Part shown: piece by piece, positions 32,810-41,665 of the stretch
Layout of the letters: every line of letters begins with the position of its first letter
Position numbering within the stretch: position 1 is the stretch's first letter
DNA from: Thermoactinospora rubra
GTDB lineage: Bacteria; Actinomycetota; Actinomycetes; Streptosporangiales; Streptosporangiaceae
Length of the DNA: 64,000 bases
Direction: 5' to 3'
Assembly (NCBI RefSeq): GCF_002093975.1
Contig: NZ_MSZZ01000033.1
Span: forward strand, 1 to 64,000
Program-made: the position numbers and the translations under genes
The notes under the pieces: model-generated
Seen by the model: the letters and a program-made list of their open reading frames with translations, nothing else
Database searches by the model: none
Told to the model about the DNA's origin: nothing

Positions 32810-33643
32810 ATGGAGTCTTACGTCGAGCGTGCGCCGTTGCCGGAGCTGGCCGGGGTGGTGCGCACGGTCTGGCTCCAACGCACCGGCGAGGCGCCGTACG
32901 TGCAGCGGCACCTGCCCACGGGCGGGGTCGAGATCCACTTTCCGATCGGCGGCGCTCCCCGGCTGCTGGGTCCGCTGACCGGTCCGGAGATCGAGGTCAT
33001 TCCGGCGCACACCACGATCGTGGGCGTGCGGTTCCAGCCCGGGGCCGCGCCGCCCCTGCCCACGGTGCTGGACGACCTGGTGGACCAGTGCCCGGACTTG
33101 ACGGAGCTGTGGGGAAGCTCGGCGGACCGCCTCGTGGAGGCGATGGGCCGGGCCGGGTCGCCCGAGCGGGCGCTCATGGTCTTGCAGGCCCACCTCGTGC
33201 GGGAGTTCCGCGGTGGGGCCCGCGTGGATCCACTGGTGGGCGAGGCTGTGCGGGCGCTGATGCCCTGGCACCCGGTCAGCATCGACGCCCTGGCCGACCA
33301 CCTCGCGCTGTCTCCGAGCCAACTGCGCCGCCGCTGCCTGCACGGGTTGGGCGTGAGTCCCAAGGTGCTCCAGCGGACGTTGCGGTTCCAGGGATTCCTC
33401 GCGCTCGCCCAGGCCGGCGCGACTGCCACCGGCCGGCGTGGCTCGGACGGCATGGCGGGGCTGGCGGTCGACGTGGGGTACGCCGATCAGGCACACCTCA
33501 GCCGGGAATGCCTCCGGCTGACCGGCCTCACCCCGAGCCGGCTACTCGGCGGAGAGCTCGACCGGTGCGCCTGCGGCCATGATCACTCCGCCTCGTACAG
33601 GCCCTTCCTCGCCACCCGTGGCAGACCGCCGCTACGGCGCTGA
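32810..33643 (+). CDS. AraC-family transcriptional regulator
   Basis: A 277-residue regulator. Residues 5-110 resemble the DUF6597 sensor domain of actinobacterial AraC proteins (QRHLPTGGVEIHFPIGG, VGVRFQPGAA). Residues 165-260 are the double helix-turn-helix domain (SIDALADHLALSPSQLRRRC and VDVGYADQAHLSRECLRLTGLTPSRLL). The ATG at 32810 follows a GAGG site by 9 bases; ATG at 32801 is also possible. It starts 29 bases after the encoded CCA of tRNA-Ala and precedes a redox gene trio it may control. Confidence 0.88.
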   Translation: MESYVERAPLPELAGVVRTVWLQRTGEAPYVQRHLPTGGVEIHFPIGGAPRLLGPLTGPEIEVIPAHTTIVGVRFQPGAAPPLPTVLDDLVDQCPDLTELWGSSADRLVEAMGRAGSPERALMVLQAHLVREFRGGARVDPLVGEAVRALMPWHPVSIDALADHLALSPSQLRRRCLHGLGVSPKVLQRTLRFQGFLALAQAGATATGRRGSDGMAGLAVDVGYADQAHLSRECLRLTGLTPSRLLGGELDRCACGHDHSASYRPFLATRGRPPLRR

Positions 33644-33695
33644 ATCCGCGCGTTTTGTTCAAGACTCGTCGTCAGGCCGCTCGTAGTCTCGGCTC

Positions 33696-34997
33696 GTGAC
33701 CGAGTTCCGCGATGCACTCGACGGCGAGTCGTTCAGCCCCGGATCACCGGGCTATGAGGCGATCCGCCGCCCGGCCGACCCCGCCTACCGGGAGGTGCGC
33801 CCCCGGCTCGTGGTGCTGTGTCGCTCGGTCTCCGACGTCCGCCGAGCCATCGCTCACGCGGCGGCCACCGGTGACCGCCTCGTTCCCCGCGGCGGAGGGC
33901 ACTGCTTCGCGGGCCGATCGTCGACGGACGGGATCGTGCTCGACCTGTCCGGCCTCGACGGCATCTCCGTGACGGGCCGGGTCGCCACGATCGGCGCCGG
34001 CGCCCGCCTGGGGCAGGTGTATGCGGCATTGCACGCCCACGGCCGCACCTTGCCGGCCGGGTGCGGTCCCACCGTCGGCGTCGCCGGCCTCACTCTCGGC
34101 GGCGGGATCGGTCTGCTCGGGCGCGAGCACGGGCTGACCTGCGATCACCTCGTCGGCGCGCAGGTCGTGCTCGCCGACGGCCGTGTCGTGGACTGCGACC
34201 ACGACCACGAACCGGATCTGTTCTGGGCGCTGCGCGGCGCGGGCGGCGGCCAGTTCGGCGTGGTCACGTCGCTGCGGTTCGCCACGGTGCCGGAACCGAC
34301 GACCACCCGCGTCGAGGCGCACTGGCCGGACACCGCGATCGAGGACCTGGTCGCCGCCTGGCAGGCCTGGGCGCCGGACGCCCCAGACGAGCTCACGGCG
34401 AACCTCACCGTCGTGTCCGACCCCGGCGCACCCATCCGAGCCACCCTGTTCGGCGCCGCCACCCTCGACGAGGAACAGACACGGGAACTGCTGCGGGACT
34501 TCACCGACCAGGCGATCGAGTTGCGGGCCGGCATGCCCTACTCGGACCTGAAGCGCACCTTCGCCGACATGGACCCGCGGGACCTGCCCGCACGCGCCCT
34601 GCGGATCCGGTCGGAGTTCTTCTCCCACGCGATGCCCGGCCGCACCATCGCATCGCTGCTGACCCAGCTCGGCGAACCCCGGCCCGCGGGCCGGCGACAG
34701 CTCACGTTCACCGCGATGGGCGGGGCCTACAACCGGGTCGCCGAGGACGCCACCGCCTTCGCCCACCGCGGCGAGCGTTTCTTACTCGAACACGTCGCCG
34801 GCTCGACCGACCCGTGGGTCGATCGCTCCTGGGCGACCGCCCACGCCCACGGATCGGGGCGCGTCTACCCCAACTTCCCCGACCTCGCGCTCGACGACTG
34901 GGCCGAGGCCTACCACGCGGGCAACCACGCCCGGCTGGCCGCGGTCAAGAACACCTACGACCCGCACCGGTTCTTCGACTTCCCGCAAGCCATCTGA
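33696..34997 (+). CDS. FAD-binding oxidoreductase, berberine-bridge-enzyme type
   Basis: A 433-residue flavoprotein: PCMH-type FAD domain (residues 35-205), substrate domain, and BBE C-terminus (about 395-430, NTYDPHRFFDFPQAI). His in RGGGHCFAG near residue 67 and Cys in PAGCGPTVGVAGLTLGGGIG near 123 are the two residues that bind FAD covalently in bicovalent BBE-type oxidases. No signal peptide, so it is cytoplasmic. Substrate unknown; family members oxidise sugars, polyketides or alkaloids. The next gene starts 23 bases after the stop. Confidence 0.87.
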   Translation: MTEFRDALDGESFSPGSPGYEAIRRPADPAYREVRPRLVVLCRSVSDVRRAIAHAAATGDRLVPRGGGHCFAGRSSTDGIVLDLSGLDGISVTGRVATIGAGARLGQVYAALHAHGRTLPAGCGPTVGVAGLTLGGGIGLLGREHGLTCDHLVGAQVVLADGRVVDCDHDHEPDLFWALRGAGGGQFGVVTSLRFATVPEPTTTRVEAHWPDTAIEDLVAAWQAWAPDAPDELTANLTVVSDPGAPIRATLFGAATLDEEQTRELLRDFTDQAIELRAGMPYSDLKRTFADMDPRDLPARALRIRSEFFSHAMPGRTIASLLTQLGEPRPAGRRQLTFTAMGGAYNRVAEDATAFAHRGERFLLEHVAGSTDPWVDRSWATAHAHGSGRVYPNFPDLALDDWAEAYHAGNHARLAAVKNTYDPHRFFDFPQAI

Positions 34998-35020
34998 TCG
35001 ACAGCGAAGGAAAGAATCCT

Positions 35021-35947
35021 ATGATCCTCGTCACCGGCGGGCTGGGCATGATCGGTGCCCACACCGCCCGCGCGCTCGTCGACCTCGGCCATGAGGTCGT
35101 CGTCACCGCCCACCGCCGGGCCGAGGTCCCGTCGTTCCTCTCCGGCCGGGTCGCCGTGGAAAACCTCGACGTCACCGACCGGGACGCCTTCCTCGCTCTG
35201 GCCGATCGCCACGACATCGGCGACATCGTCCACCTCGCCGGCACCATCCCCGACGAGGACCCGGTCGCCTTCTTCCGCACGGACACCACCGGTCTGCTCA
35301 ACGCGCTGGAGGCCGCCCGCACCTGGGGCGTGCGCAAGTTCGCCGTCGCCGGCAGTCTCGGCGTCTACATCGGCCGGAGCGAGAACCCGTGGCACGAGGA
35401 GCTCGCACTGCCCACCGTGGACCTGCCGCACCTGATCGTCGCGTTCAAGAAGGCCGTCGAGCCGCTCACCACCCACAGCCTCCAGGGCAGTGGCGTCCAG
35501 CCGGTCGTGCTCCGGATCGGAAGCGTCTGGGGACCGCTGATGGATCCGGAATCACCGTTCAACCACATCCCGCCGTACATCAGTGCCGTGCTCCGCGGCG
35601 ACGAGCCGCCGCCGCTGCACGCCGACGACGGCGGCGACAGCTGCTACGCACCCGATGCCGGGCGAGCGATCGCGCTGCTGACGACCGCGGAAACGCTGCG
35701 GCACACCACCTACAACGTGTCCAGGGGCCGGCCGTTCACCAACCGGGAGCTCGCGGACGCCCTGCGGGCGATCACGCCCGGACTGGAACTCGATCTGCTG
35801 CCCGGGCGGCGGAGCGGCCCCGGATCCGGCGCCGACCCCTACCTCGACATCACCCGGCTCACCCGTGACACCGGCTTCGCGCCGGACTTCGACATCGCCA
35901 CGGCGGTCGCCGACTACGTCGCCTGGCGCGCCGGCAACCCTCGCTGA
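35021..35947 (+). CDS. NAD-dependent epimerase/dehydratase family protein
   Basis: A 308-residue extended short-chain dehydrogenase: nucleotide loop TGGLGMIGAHTARAL near residue 5, LDVTDRDAF, and VHLAGT. The usual catalytic YxxxK is not clear: after AVAGSLGVYIG the expected region reads HLIVAFKKAVE, so the Tyr may be replaced. It might bind NAD(P) without classic epimerase chemistry. GAAGGAAAG precedes the ATG. It lies between the FAD oxidase and the PPOX-fold gene, in a likely operon. Confidence 0.85.
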   Translation: MILVTGGLGMIGAHTARALVDLGHEVVVTAHRRAEVPSFLSGRVAVENLDVTDRDAFLALADRHDIGDIVHLAGTIPDEDPVAFFRTDTTGLLNALEAARTWGVRKFAVAGSLGVYIGRSENPWHEELALPTVDLPHLIVAFKKAVEPLTTHSLQGSGVQPVVLRIGSVWGPLMDPESPFNHIPPYISAVLRGDEPPPLHADDGGDSCYAPDAGRAIALLTTAETLRHTTYNVSRGRPFTNRELADALRAITPGLELDLLPGRRSGPGSGADPYLDITRLTRDTGFAPDFDIATAVADYVAWRAGNPR

Positions 35948-35957
35948 AGGAGCTCAC

Positions 35958-36341
35958 ATGCTCGACCCCAACGTGCGCCGCGTACTCGACGGCACGTCGA
36001 TCGCCCACCTCGCCACCGTCCTCCCGGACGGTTCGCCCCACACCACTCCTGTTTATGTCGGCGCCCACGGCGACCGCATCGTCTTCTTCACCGGTCCGGG
36101 CATGCGCAAGGCACGCAACCTGCGCCGCGACCCTCGGTGCGCGCTGTCCATCGCGCCCGTCGACAACCCGTTCCAGCCCGTCGTCATCCGTGGCCGGGTC
36201 GTCGAATGGCTCGACGGCGACGCGGCGTGGGAGATCGTCGACCGGCTGGCCATGAAGTACACCGGCACGCCCTACCCCCGAGGAGACGAGCGCATCGTGG
36301 CCGTGATCGAGCCCGAACGGCAAAGCGTCGGCGTCGGTTGA
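35958..36341 (+). CDS. PPOX-class (pyridoxamine phosphate oxidase-fold) F420/FMN-dependent protein
   Basis: A 127-residue split-barrel flavin-binding protein. HLATVLPDGSPHTTPVYVGAHGDRIVFFTG near residue 18 is typical of actinobacterial PPOX-class F420-dependent enzymes; the KARNLRRDPR stretch near 53 is the phosphate-binding region. AAGGAG stands 5 bases before the ATG. It follows the epimerase-like gene by 10 bases, closing the trio FAD oxidase / NAD protein / flavin or deazaflavin protein. Confidence 0.85.
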   Translation: MLDPNVRRVLDGTSIAHLATVLPDGSPHTTPVYVGAHGDRIVFFTGPGMRKARNLRRDPRCALSIAPVDNPFQPVVIRGRVVEWLDGDAAWEIVDRLAMKYTGTPYPRGDERIVAVIEPERQSVGVG

Positions 36342-36378
36342 GAAAGGATCGCGGACGTGCGGGACGCGGCGGCGCCCG

Positions 36379-38001
36379 TCACGCATGGGAGGCGACGAAG
36401 CGGTCCATGATGCGTTCCGCGTTCGCCGTGATCGTCAGCGACGGGTTCGCCAGGCACGTCGAGCCCGGCAGGACCGATCCGTCCACGCAGTAGAGGTTCG
36501 GATACCCCAGGACCCGCCCGTCGAAGTCGGTGGCCCGGCCGTGCACCATGCCGCCCAGCGGATGCCACGTGTTCGCCGCGCCCAGGCCCGGCCCGCTGCC
36601 CTCGTCGTAGTCCGGCAGGCCGTTGAACAGGTGCCCGTGCCTGCCCTCGGTCTGCCACCACAGCCGCGTGACCAGGTCGCGGCCCGCCCGCTCGCCCTTG
36701 GTCTCCATCAGCCCGTAGGGCCACCACACCCGCCCCGCTCCCGTGGACGGGTCGTAGCGGATCTCTCCCCGCTCGGGGGTCAGCGTGGTGACCAGGTGCG
36801 CGGTGGTGCGCGGCAGCCAGGCGGGCACCGGCGCCGCCTCCCAGGCCATGGACGCCCGGCAGTAGGGGTTGGCGTCGTCGAAGAACTTCGTGTCGCCGGG
36901 CCCGCCCTGGGCGTACCCGACGTCCTTGCGCAGAGTCGAGCGGGCCACGAGGAAGTCGCCGTTGTTGCCCCAGCCCTTGCCGGCCGTGTCCGGCAGGCGG
37001 CCCAGCCACCCGTGGTGGCGCGCGACGAGGAGCAGCGAGGTGGTGTGGACCGAGCCGGCGGCCAGGAAGAGGAAGTCGGCGGCGAACGTCCTGGTCTCCA
37101 GCACCGTCCCGTCGACGTCGATGTTGCGCGCCCTGACCTCGAAGCGCTCGCCGGCCTCCCGGATCTCCGTGACGACGTGGAGGGGCAGGATCGAGCAGTT
37201 CCCGGTGGCGGCGGCCCAGGCGAGGTAGTTCTTGTCGACGCTGTTCTTGGCGCCGGAGTTGCTGCCGTGCGGCCCCTCCCCGATCGTGTGGCATCTTGGC
37301 GCCTGCCCGGCCAGCTCCGCGCGGATGACGTCCCAGTCCACCGCGAAGGGGATCTTGACCGGCGTGCTCCCGAACTCCGCCTGGTACTCCAGCCACGCCC
37401 GCGCGCCCCTGTACTGCGGATGCGCCAGGATGTCGTCGGGCACCGGGGTGACGCCCAGGTTCCGCCGGGCGCGCGGCCAGTAGACCGTGTCGAAGTCCGT
37501 GTACGGCAGAGCCGCCGGATAGACCTGCTCCCAGTCGGCCCTGCGCGGCTGCGGCATGAACATGCCGATCACCAGCGAGCCGCCGCCCACGCCGGTCCCC
37601 GACAGCACGTCGATGCCCTCGCCGTGGTGCTTGGCGACGAGCCCGGCGCGCTTGCCGATCGGCGTCGCGCCCGGCAGCAGGCCCAGGTGCGGCCGGTCGC
37701 TGAACCAGGCGGCCCGCCAGTCGGGCCGCGTGATCGTGCAGAAGGTGTCGCCGGCGGGGGAGACGTCCCAGCGGCGGCCGCGTTCGAGGACCGTCACGCG
37801 CATCCCGGCCTGGGCGAGCCGGCAGGCGGCGACGGCCCCACCGAAGCCGCTGCCGACGACCAGCGCGGTCCTCCCTTGGAGGGCGGGCACCGGGCCGTAG
37901 GCGGCCAGGGCGCGTTCGCGGCCCATGACGCCGGAGGCGACGGCGGCCCCGGCGCCGATCGCGGTGACGCGGAGGAAGCTGCGGCGGGTGGGGTGGGTCA
38001 T
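36379..38001 (-). CDS. Secreted GMC oxidoreductase, cholesterol-oxidase-like
   Basis: A 540-residue flavoenzyme exported by Tat: MTHPTRRSFLRVTAIG followed by a hydrophobic stretch. FAD site VVGSGFGGAVAACRLAQAG near residue 48; SGTGVGGGSLVIGMFMPQP near 134; the C-terminal WHPLGG with catalytic His and NPSLTITANAERI with the flavin-side Asn match cholesterol/sterol oxidases. It would oxidise and isomerise 3-beta-hydroxysterols outside the cell. No sterol catabolism genes are nearby. Confidence 0.85.
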   Translation of the reverse strand: MTHPTRRSFLRVTAIGAGAAVASGVMGRERALAAYGPVPALQGRTALVVGSGFGGAVAACRLAQAGMRVTVLERGRRWDVSPAGDTFCTITRPDWRAAWFSDRPHLGLLPGATPIGKRAGLVAKHHGEGIDVLSGTGVGGGSLVIGMFMPQPRRADWEQVYPAALPYTDFDTVYWPRARRNLGVTPVPDDILAHPQYRGARAWLEYQAEFGSTPVKIPFAVDWDVIRAELAGQAPRCHTIGEGPHGSNSGAKNSVDKNYLAWAAATGNCSILPLHVVTEIREAGERFEVRARNIDVDGTVLETRTFAADFLFLAAGSVHTTSLLLVARHHGWLGRLPDTAGKGWGNNGDFLVARSTLRKDVGYAQGGPGDTKFFDDANPYCRASMAWEAAPVPAWLPRTTAHLVTTLTPERGEIRYDPSTGAGRVWWPYGLMETKGERAGRDLVTRLWWQTEGRHGHLFNGLPDYDEGSGPGLGAANTWHPLGGMVHGRATDFDGRVLGYPNLYCVDGSVLPGSTCLANPSLTITANAERIMDRFVASHA

Positions 38002-38157
38002 GGCGAGGCTCCCGAAGCGGACGTGCTCGGCCTCGCGCCTGGCCGGACCAAGAAGAGGGGCGGTCCCCGATGGTCCCCGATGCGAGGAGCATCGCTCCCA
38101 GGGCCTCCGATGTCAAGCAAGCGCTTGGCCTAATCGACCGGGGCTACCGTAGGCAGA

Positions 38158-39024
38158 GTGCGCGTGGCGACATGGAACGTGAACTCCGTCAAGCAGCGGA
38201 TCCCCCGCCTGCTGCCCTGGCTCGACCAGCGGCGGCCCGACGTCGTGTGCCTCCAGGAGACCAAGCTCGCCGACGACGCCTTCACCCGGCTGCTCGGCGA
38301 GCAGCTGGCCGAGCGGGGCTACGAGGCGGCCCCGCACGGCGAGCCGCGGTGGAACGGCGTGGCCATCCTGTCCAGGGTGGGCCTGGAGGACGTGGTCGCC
38401 GGCCTGCCCGGCGCGCCCGGCTTCCCCCACCAGGAGGCGCGGGCGGTCGCGGCCACCTGCGGCGGGATCCGCGTCCACTCGGTGTACGTGCCGAACGGGC
38501 GCGCGCCCGGCTCGGACCACTACCACTACAAGCTCGCCTGGCTGGAAGCCCTGCGCGCGGCGGTCGCGGCGGGGCCGGAGGCCCTCATGGTCTGCGGCGA
38601 CATGAACATCGCGCCCGCCGACGAGGACGTCTTCGACCCCGGCGCCTACGTCGGCCAGACCCACGTCACGCCGCCCGAGCGGGCGGCGCTGGCCCGGCTG
38701 CGGGAGCTGGGCCTGCGCGACGTGGTGCGCGACCGCTGGCCGGGCGAGCGCGTGTTCACCTACTGGGACTACCGCGCCGGGATGTTCCACCGGGACCTGG
38801 GCATGCGCATCGACCTGATCCTGGCCTCGGCGCCGGTGGCCGGGCGGGTGCGGGCCGCGTGGGTGGACCGGCAGGCCCGCAAGGGGACCGGGCCCAGCGA
38901 CCACGCCCCGGTGATCGTGGACCTGGACGAGGCGCCGGACGGGGACATCGGTCCCGTGGTGCCGCCCCCGTCCGCGCCCGCCCTCGGGAAGGGAACGGCG
39001 AAGCTGCCTCAGGCACCGTCGTGA
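38158..39024 (+). CDS. xth: Exodeoxyribonuclease III
   Basis: AP endonuclease/3'-5' exonuclease of base-excision repair, 288 residues. The EEP fold is complete: ATWNVNSVKQR near residue 4, LQETKL with the metal-binding Glu, YVPNG, GDMNIAP, YWDYRAG and the catalytic GPSDHAPV near 244. GTG at 38158 has no ribosome site; TACCGT about 7 bases upstream could be the -10 of a leaderless transcript. A disordered tail follows residue 255. Confidence 0.93.
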   Translation: MRVATWNVNSVKQRIPRLLPWLDQRRPDVVCLQETKLADDAFTRLLGEQLAERGYEAAPHGEPRWNGVAILSRVGLEDVVAGLPGAPGFPHQEARAVAATCGGIRVHSVYVPNGRAPGSDHYHYKLAWLEALRAAVAAGPEALMVCGDMNIAPADEDVFDPGAYVGQTHVTPPERAALARLRELGLRDVVRDRWPGERVFTYWDYRAGMFHRDLGMRIDLILASAPVAGRVRAAWVDRQARKGTGPSDHAPVIVDLDEAPDGDIGPVVPPPSAPALGKGTAKLPQAPS

Positions 39025-39076
39025 GCCGGTCGTCGTGAGCCGGTCGCCGTGAGCGGATCGCCGTGGGCCGGTCGTC
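39021..39076. repeat. Four tandem copies of a 14-bp unit
   Basis: Units GTGAGCCGGTCGTC, GTGAGCCGGTCGCC, GTGAGCGGATCGCC and GTGGGCCGGTCGTC follow each other without gap from the xth stop codon onward; a fifth, altered unit follows. No coding role was seen. Confidence 0.85.
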
Positions 39077-39202
39077 GTGGAGCCGGCCGCGGGTCGGCGA
39101 CGCCGTACCCCTCGCGAACCCCGAGGAGCGAACCCGCCAGCACCCATGCCGATGGCTGAACGGGCGGATTTGTCGGGCGGATCCTCGTCCGGTCTGCTAC
39201 CT

Positions 39203-40180
39203 ATGTCCGATGTGATGATCCGCGCCTTCGCGGCCGGCGACGAGGCGTCCCTCGTGACGGCCTGGAACCACAGCCTGCCCGCCGACCCGACGACCGCCCA
39301 GTGGCTGCGCGACCGGGTGCTGCTCGACCCCAACTTCGACCCCGAGGGCCTGCGCGTGGCCGTGGTGGACGGCGAGGTGGCGGGCTGCGCCTACGCCGTC
39401 CGCAGGCTGGTGCCCCTGGGAACGTCGCTGGAGCCCGAGACCGGGTGGATCCCGTTCTTCTTCGTCGCGCCCGGGCACCGGGGGAGAGGGCTGGGGCGGC
39501 GCCTGGTGGAGGAGGCCCTGGCGTTCCTGACGGCTCATGGCCGTACACGGGTGGACTTCGCCGGATACACGCCGAACTACGTGCTGCCGGGCGTCGATCC
39601 CGAGGCCTACCCCTCGGCGCTGCGGCTGCTGACCGGGCTGGGCTTCGCGCCGGTCGCCACGGCGGTGGCCATGGACCGCCGCCTCGTCGGCTACGTCACG
39701 CCGCCGGAGGTGCGCGAGCTGCTGCGGCGCCGCGTCGCCGAGGGCTACGAGTTCCGCGCTCCGTCCGACGGGGAGCTGCCGGAGCTCGTCCGTTTCGCCA
39801 CGGAGCAGTTCTCTCCGGACTGGGGCCAGCTGATCCGGAAATTTCCGGACAACAGGCGGCTGGTCATCGCGCGGCGCGACCGGATCACCGGCTTCGCGGC
39901 CTACGGCGCCTACCCCGGCACGCCCGACCGGTTCGGCCCCCTCGGCGTCGACGCCCGCGAGCGCGGCACCGGCCTGGGCAAGATCCTGCTGCACCAGGCC
40001 ATGACCGCCATGCGCGCCGAGGGCCTGCACGCGGCGTGGTTCCTGTGGACCGGCGAGGACAGCCCCGCCGCCCGCCTGTACGGCGGCGCCGGCTACGCCG
40101 TCACCCGGCGCTTCCACGTCATGCGCTGGACCCGGGAGCAGGCCCGGGAGCAGGCCCGGGAGCAGGCCCGGGAACGGTAG
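39203..40180 (+). CDS. Protein with two GNAT acetyltransferase domains
   Basis: A 325-residue protein. The N-terminal GNAT has the acetyl-CoA loop VAPGHRGRGLGRRLV near residue 90; the second has a weaker loop GVDARERGTGLGKILL near 252. Double-GNAT proteins of this kind acylate small molecules in several actinobacteria; substrate unknown. ATG at 39203 (MSDVMIRAF) starts the first domain well. The C-terminus is a run of REQA repeats encoded by 12-bp DNA repeats. Confidence 0.82.
   Translation: MSDVMIRAFAAGDEASLVTAWNHSLPADPTTAQWLRDRVLLDPNFDPEGLRVAVVDGEVAGCAYAVRRLVPLGTSLEPETGWIPFFFVAPGHRGRGLGRRLVEEALAFLTAHGRTRVDFAGYTPNYVLPGVDPEAYPSALRLLTGLGFAPVATAVAMDRRLVGYVTPPEVRELLRRRVAEGYEFRAPSDGELPELVRFATEQFSPDWGQLIRKFPDNRRLVIARRDRITGFAAYGAYPGTPDRFGPLGVDARERGTGLGKILLHQAMTAMRAEGLHAAWFLWTGEDSPAARLYGGAGYAVTRRFHVMRWTREQAREQAREQARER
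40131..40177. repeat. 12-bp tandem repeat in the GNAT tail
   Basis: Three copies of CCCGGGAGCAGG and a partial fourth give the repeated REQA sequence at the end of the protein. Probably a recent slippage expansion. Confidence 0.85.
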
Positions 40181-40193
40181 GCCGCCGCCGGGC

Positions 40194-41168
40194 TCAGGAG
40201 CGATAGGCCGCCGCGACGGCCTCGGCCGCGGCGGCGATCCCGGCCCGCAGCTCCGCCGGGGCCAGCACCTCCACCTCCGGGCCCAGCCGCAGGAACTCGC
40301 TCACCGCGTGCTCGACGCCCTCGATCGGCACCACCGCCGTCACCCACCCCTCGGCGTCCGGCTCCCCGGCCGTCTCGCGGGCCGCGCGTGCCATGCCGGG
40401 CGTCATCATGTTCTCCATGCGCCGCATGCCGCGCGGCGACAGCCGTACCGTGGCCTCGCCCTGACGCAGCCGCGCCTCGAAGGCGGTCAGGTACTCGCGC
40501 CAGTAGGCGGCCAGGTCGAAGCCGCCGGGCCGGTCGAAGGACTCCTCCAGCGGCTGCAGCTCCTGGATCTCCCAGACGCGGTAGGTGCGCACGTGCTCCC
40601 CGCTGCGGGCCACCACGTACCACCGGCCCGCCTTGACCACCAGCCCGTACGGCTCCAGCCGCCGGGTCACCAGGTGGGGCGCCTCCCAGCGGCGGTAGCG
40701 CACCCGTATCGCGCGCTGGTGCCAGACGGCGTCGGCCACCGCGGGCAGGTAGGGGAGCGGGTCGCGGTCGCGGTACCAGGCCGGGGCGTCGAGCAGGAAG
40801 CGCTCCTGGATGCGCCCGGCCCGGTCGCGCAGCTCCTCGGGCAGCGCGGCTTTGAGCTTGAGCTGGGCGGCGGCCATGACCGAGCCCAGGCCGAGCTCGG
40901 CGGCCGGGCCCGGCAGTCCCGCCAGGAAGATCGACTCGGCCTCGTCGGCCGTCAGCCCGGTCAGGCGGGTGCGGTAGCCGTCCAGCAGCCGGTAGCCGCC
41001 CGAGGGCCCGGCGTCGCCGTACAGCGGGACCCCGGCGGCGTGCAGCGACTCCATGTCGCGGTAGATCGTGCGCACCGACACCTCCAGCCGCTCGGCCAGC
41101 TCCCTGGCCGTCATCCGGCCCCGGGTCTGCAGCAGCAGGAGGATCGACAGCAGGCGGGAGGCGCGCAT
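40194..41168 (-). CDS. WYL-domain transcriptional regulator (DeoR/HTH_11 type)
   Basis: A 324-residue regulator: winged helix-turn-helix at residues 1-60 (MTARELAERLEVSVRTIYRD) and WYL domain about 140-240 (IRVRYRRWE, LEPYGLVVKAGRWYVVAR), then a WCX C-terminus. WYL regulators sense nucleic-acid or small ligands. It is divergent from a DUF1579-like gene, and a 19-bp palindrome lies in the 44-base gap, overlapping both predicted promoters, so it likely represses itself and the neighbour. Confidence 0.9.
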   Translation of the reverse strand: MRASRLLSILLLLQTRGRMTARELAERLEVSVRTIYRDMESLHAAGVPLYGDAGPSGGYRLLDGYRTRLTGLTADEAESIFLAGLPGPAAELGLGSVMAAAQLKLKAALPEELRDRAGRIQERFLLDAPAWYRDRDPLPYLPAVADAVWHQRAIRVRYRRWEAPHLVTRRLEPYGLVVKAGRWYVVARSGEHVRTYRVWEIQELQPLEESFDRPGGFDLAAYWREYLTAFEARLRQGEATVRLSPRGMRRMENMMTPGMARAARETAGEPDAEGWVTAVVPIEGVEHAVSEFLRLGPEVEVLAPAELRAGIAAAAEAVAAAYRS

Positions 41169-41171
41169 ACC

Positions 41172-41190
41172 GCTGACAATAGGTGTCAGC
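41172..41190. promoter_or_regulatory. Operator-like palindrome GCTGACA-N5-TGTCAGC
   Basis: Perfect 7-bp arms around ATAGG. On the minus strand it contains TATTGT about 8 bases before the WYL start; on the plus strand CTGACA could act as -35 and TTTAGC (41199-41204) as -10 for the DUF1579-like gene. Binding by the WYL protein is inferred. Confidence 0.75.
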
Positions 41191-41212
41191 GACGACGGTT
41201 TAGCGTGCCCGC

Positions 41213-41665
41213 ATGAACGACTTCGACTTCCTCGAGGGCACCTGGACCTCCACGCACCGCTACCTGAGCAAGCGGCTGGCGGGATGCGACGAATGGGAGG
41301 AGTTCACCGGCCGCACGGTGGCCACGCGGCACTGGAACGGCATGGCCAGCGTGGACGAGATCTTCTTCCCGGAAAGGGGCGACCACGGGCTGACCATCCG
41401 GATCTACGACAAGGACACCGATCTCTGGTCGATCTACTGGGCGAGCAGCAAGACCGGCAAGCTGGACCCGATCCCGGTGGTCGGCCGGTTCGAGGGCAAC
41501 CGTGGTGAGTTCTACTCCGACGAGGTCTTCGAGGGCACGCCGATTCGGTGCCGCTTCGTCTGGACCGTCCTGGACAAGGATCACCTGCGCTGGGAGCAGG
41601 CGTTCTCCGCCGACGGGGAGCGCACGTGGGAGACCAACTGGGTGACGGACTTCACGCGCGCGTAG
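41213..41665 (+). CDS. DUF1579-like small protein
   Basis: A 150-residue beta-rich protein beginning DFDFLEGTWTSTHRYL, with FFPERGDHGLTIRIYDKDTDLWSIYWAS (seen in parts) and an ending ETNWVTDF. This pattern resembles DUF1579 and related calycin-like families of unknown role. It is divergent from the WYL regulator across a shared palindromic operator and is probably its target. The ATG may start a leaderless message. Confidence 0.7.
   Translation: MNDFDFLEGTWTSTHRYLSKRLAGCDEWEEFTGRTVATRHWNGMASVDEIFFPERGDHGLTIRIYDKDTDLWSIYWASSKTGKLDPIPVVGRFEGNRGEFYSDEVFEGTPIRCRFVWTVLDKDHLRWEQAFSADGERTWETNWVTDFTRA

Noticed and set aside
39021..39076. CRISPR array
   Set aside because: Units are 14 bp with no spacers.
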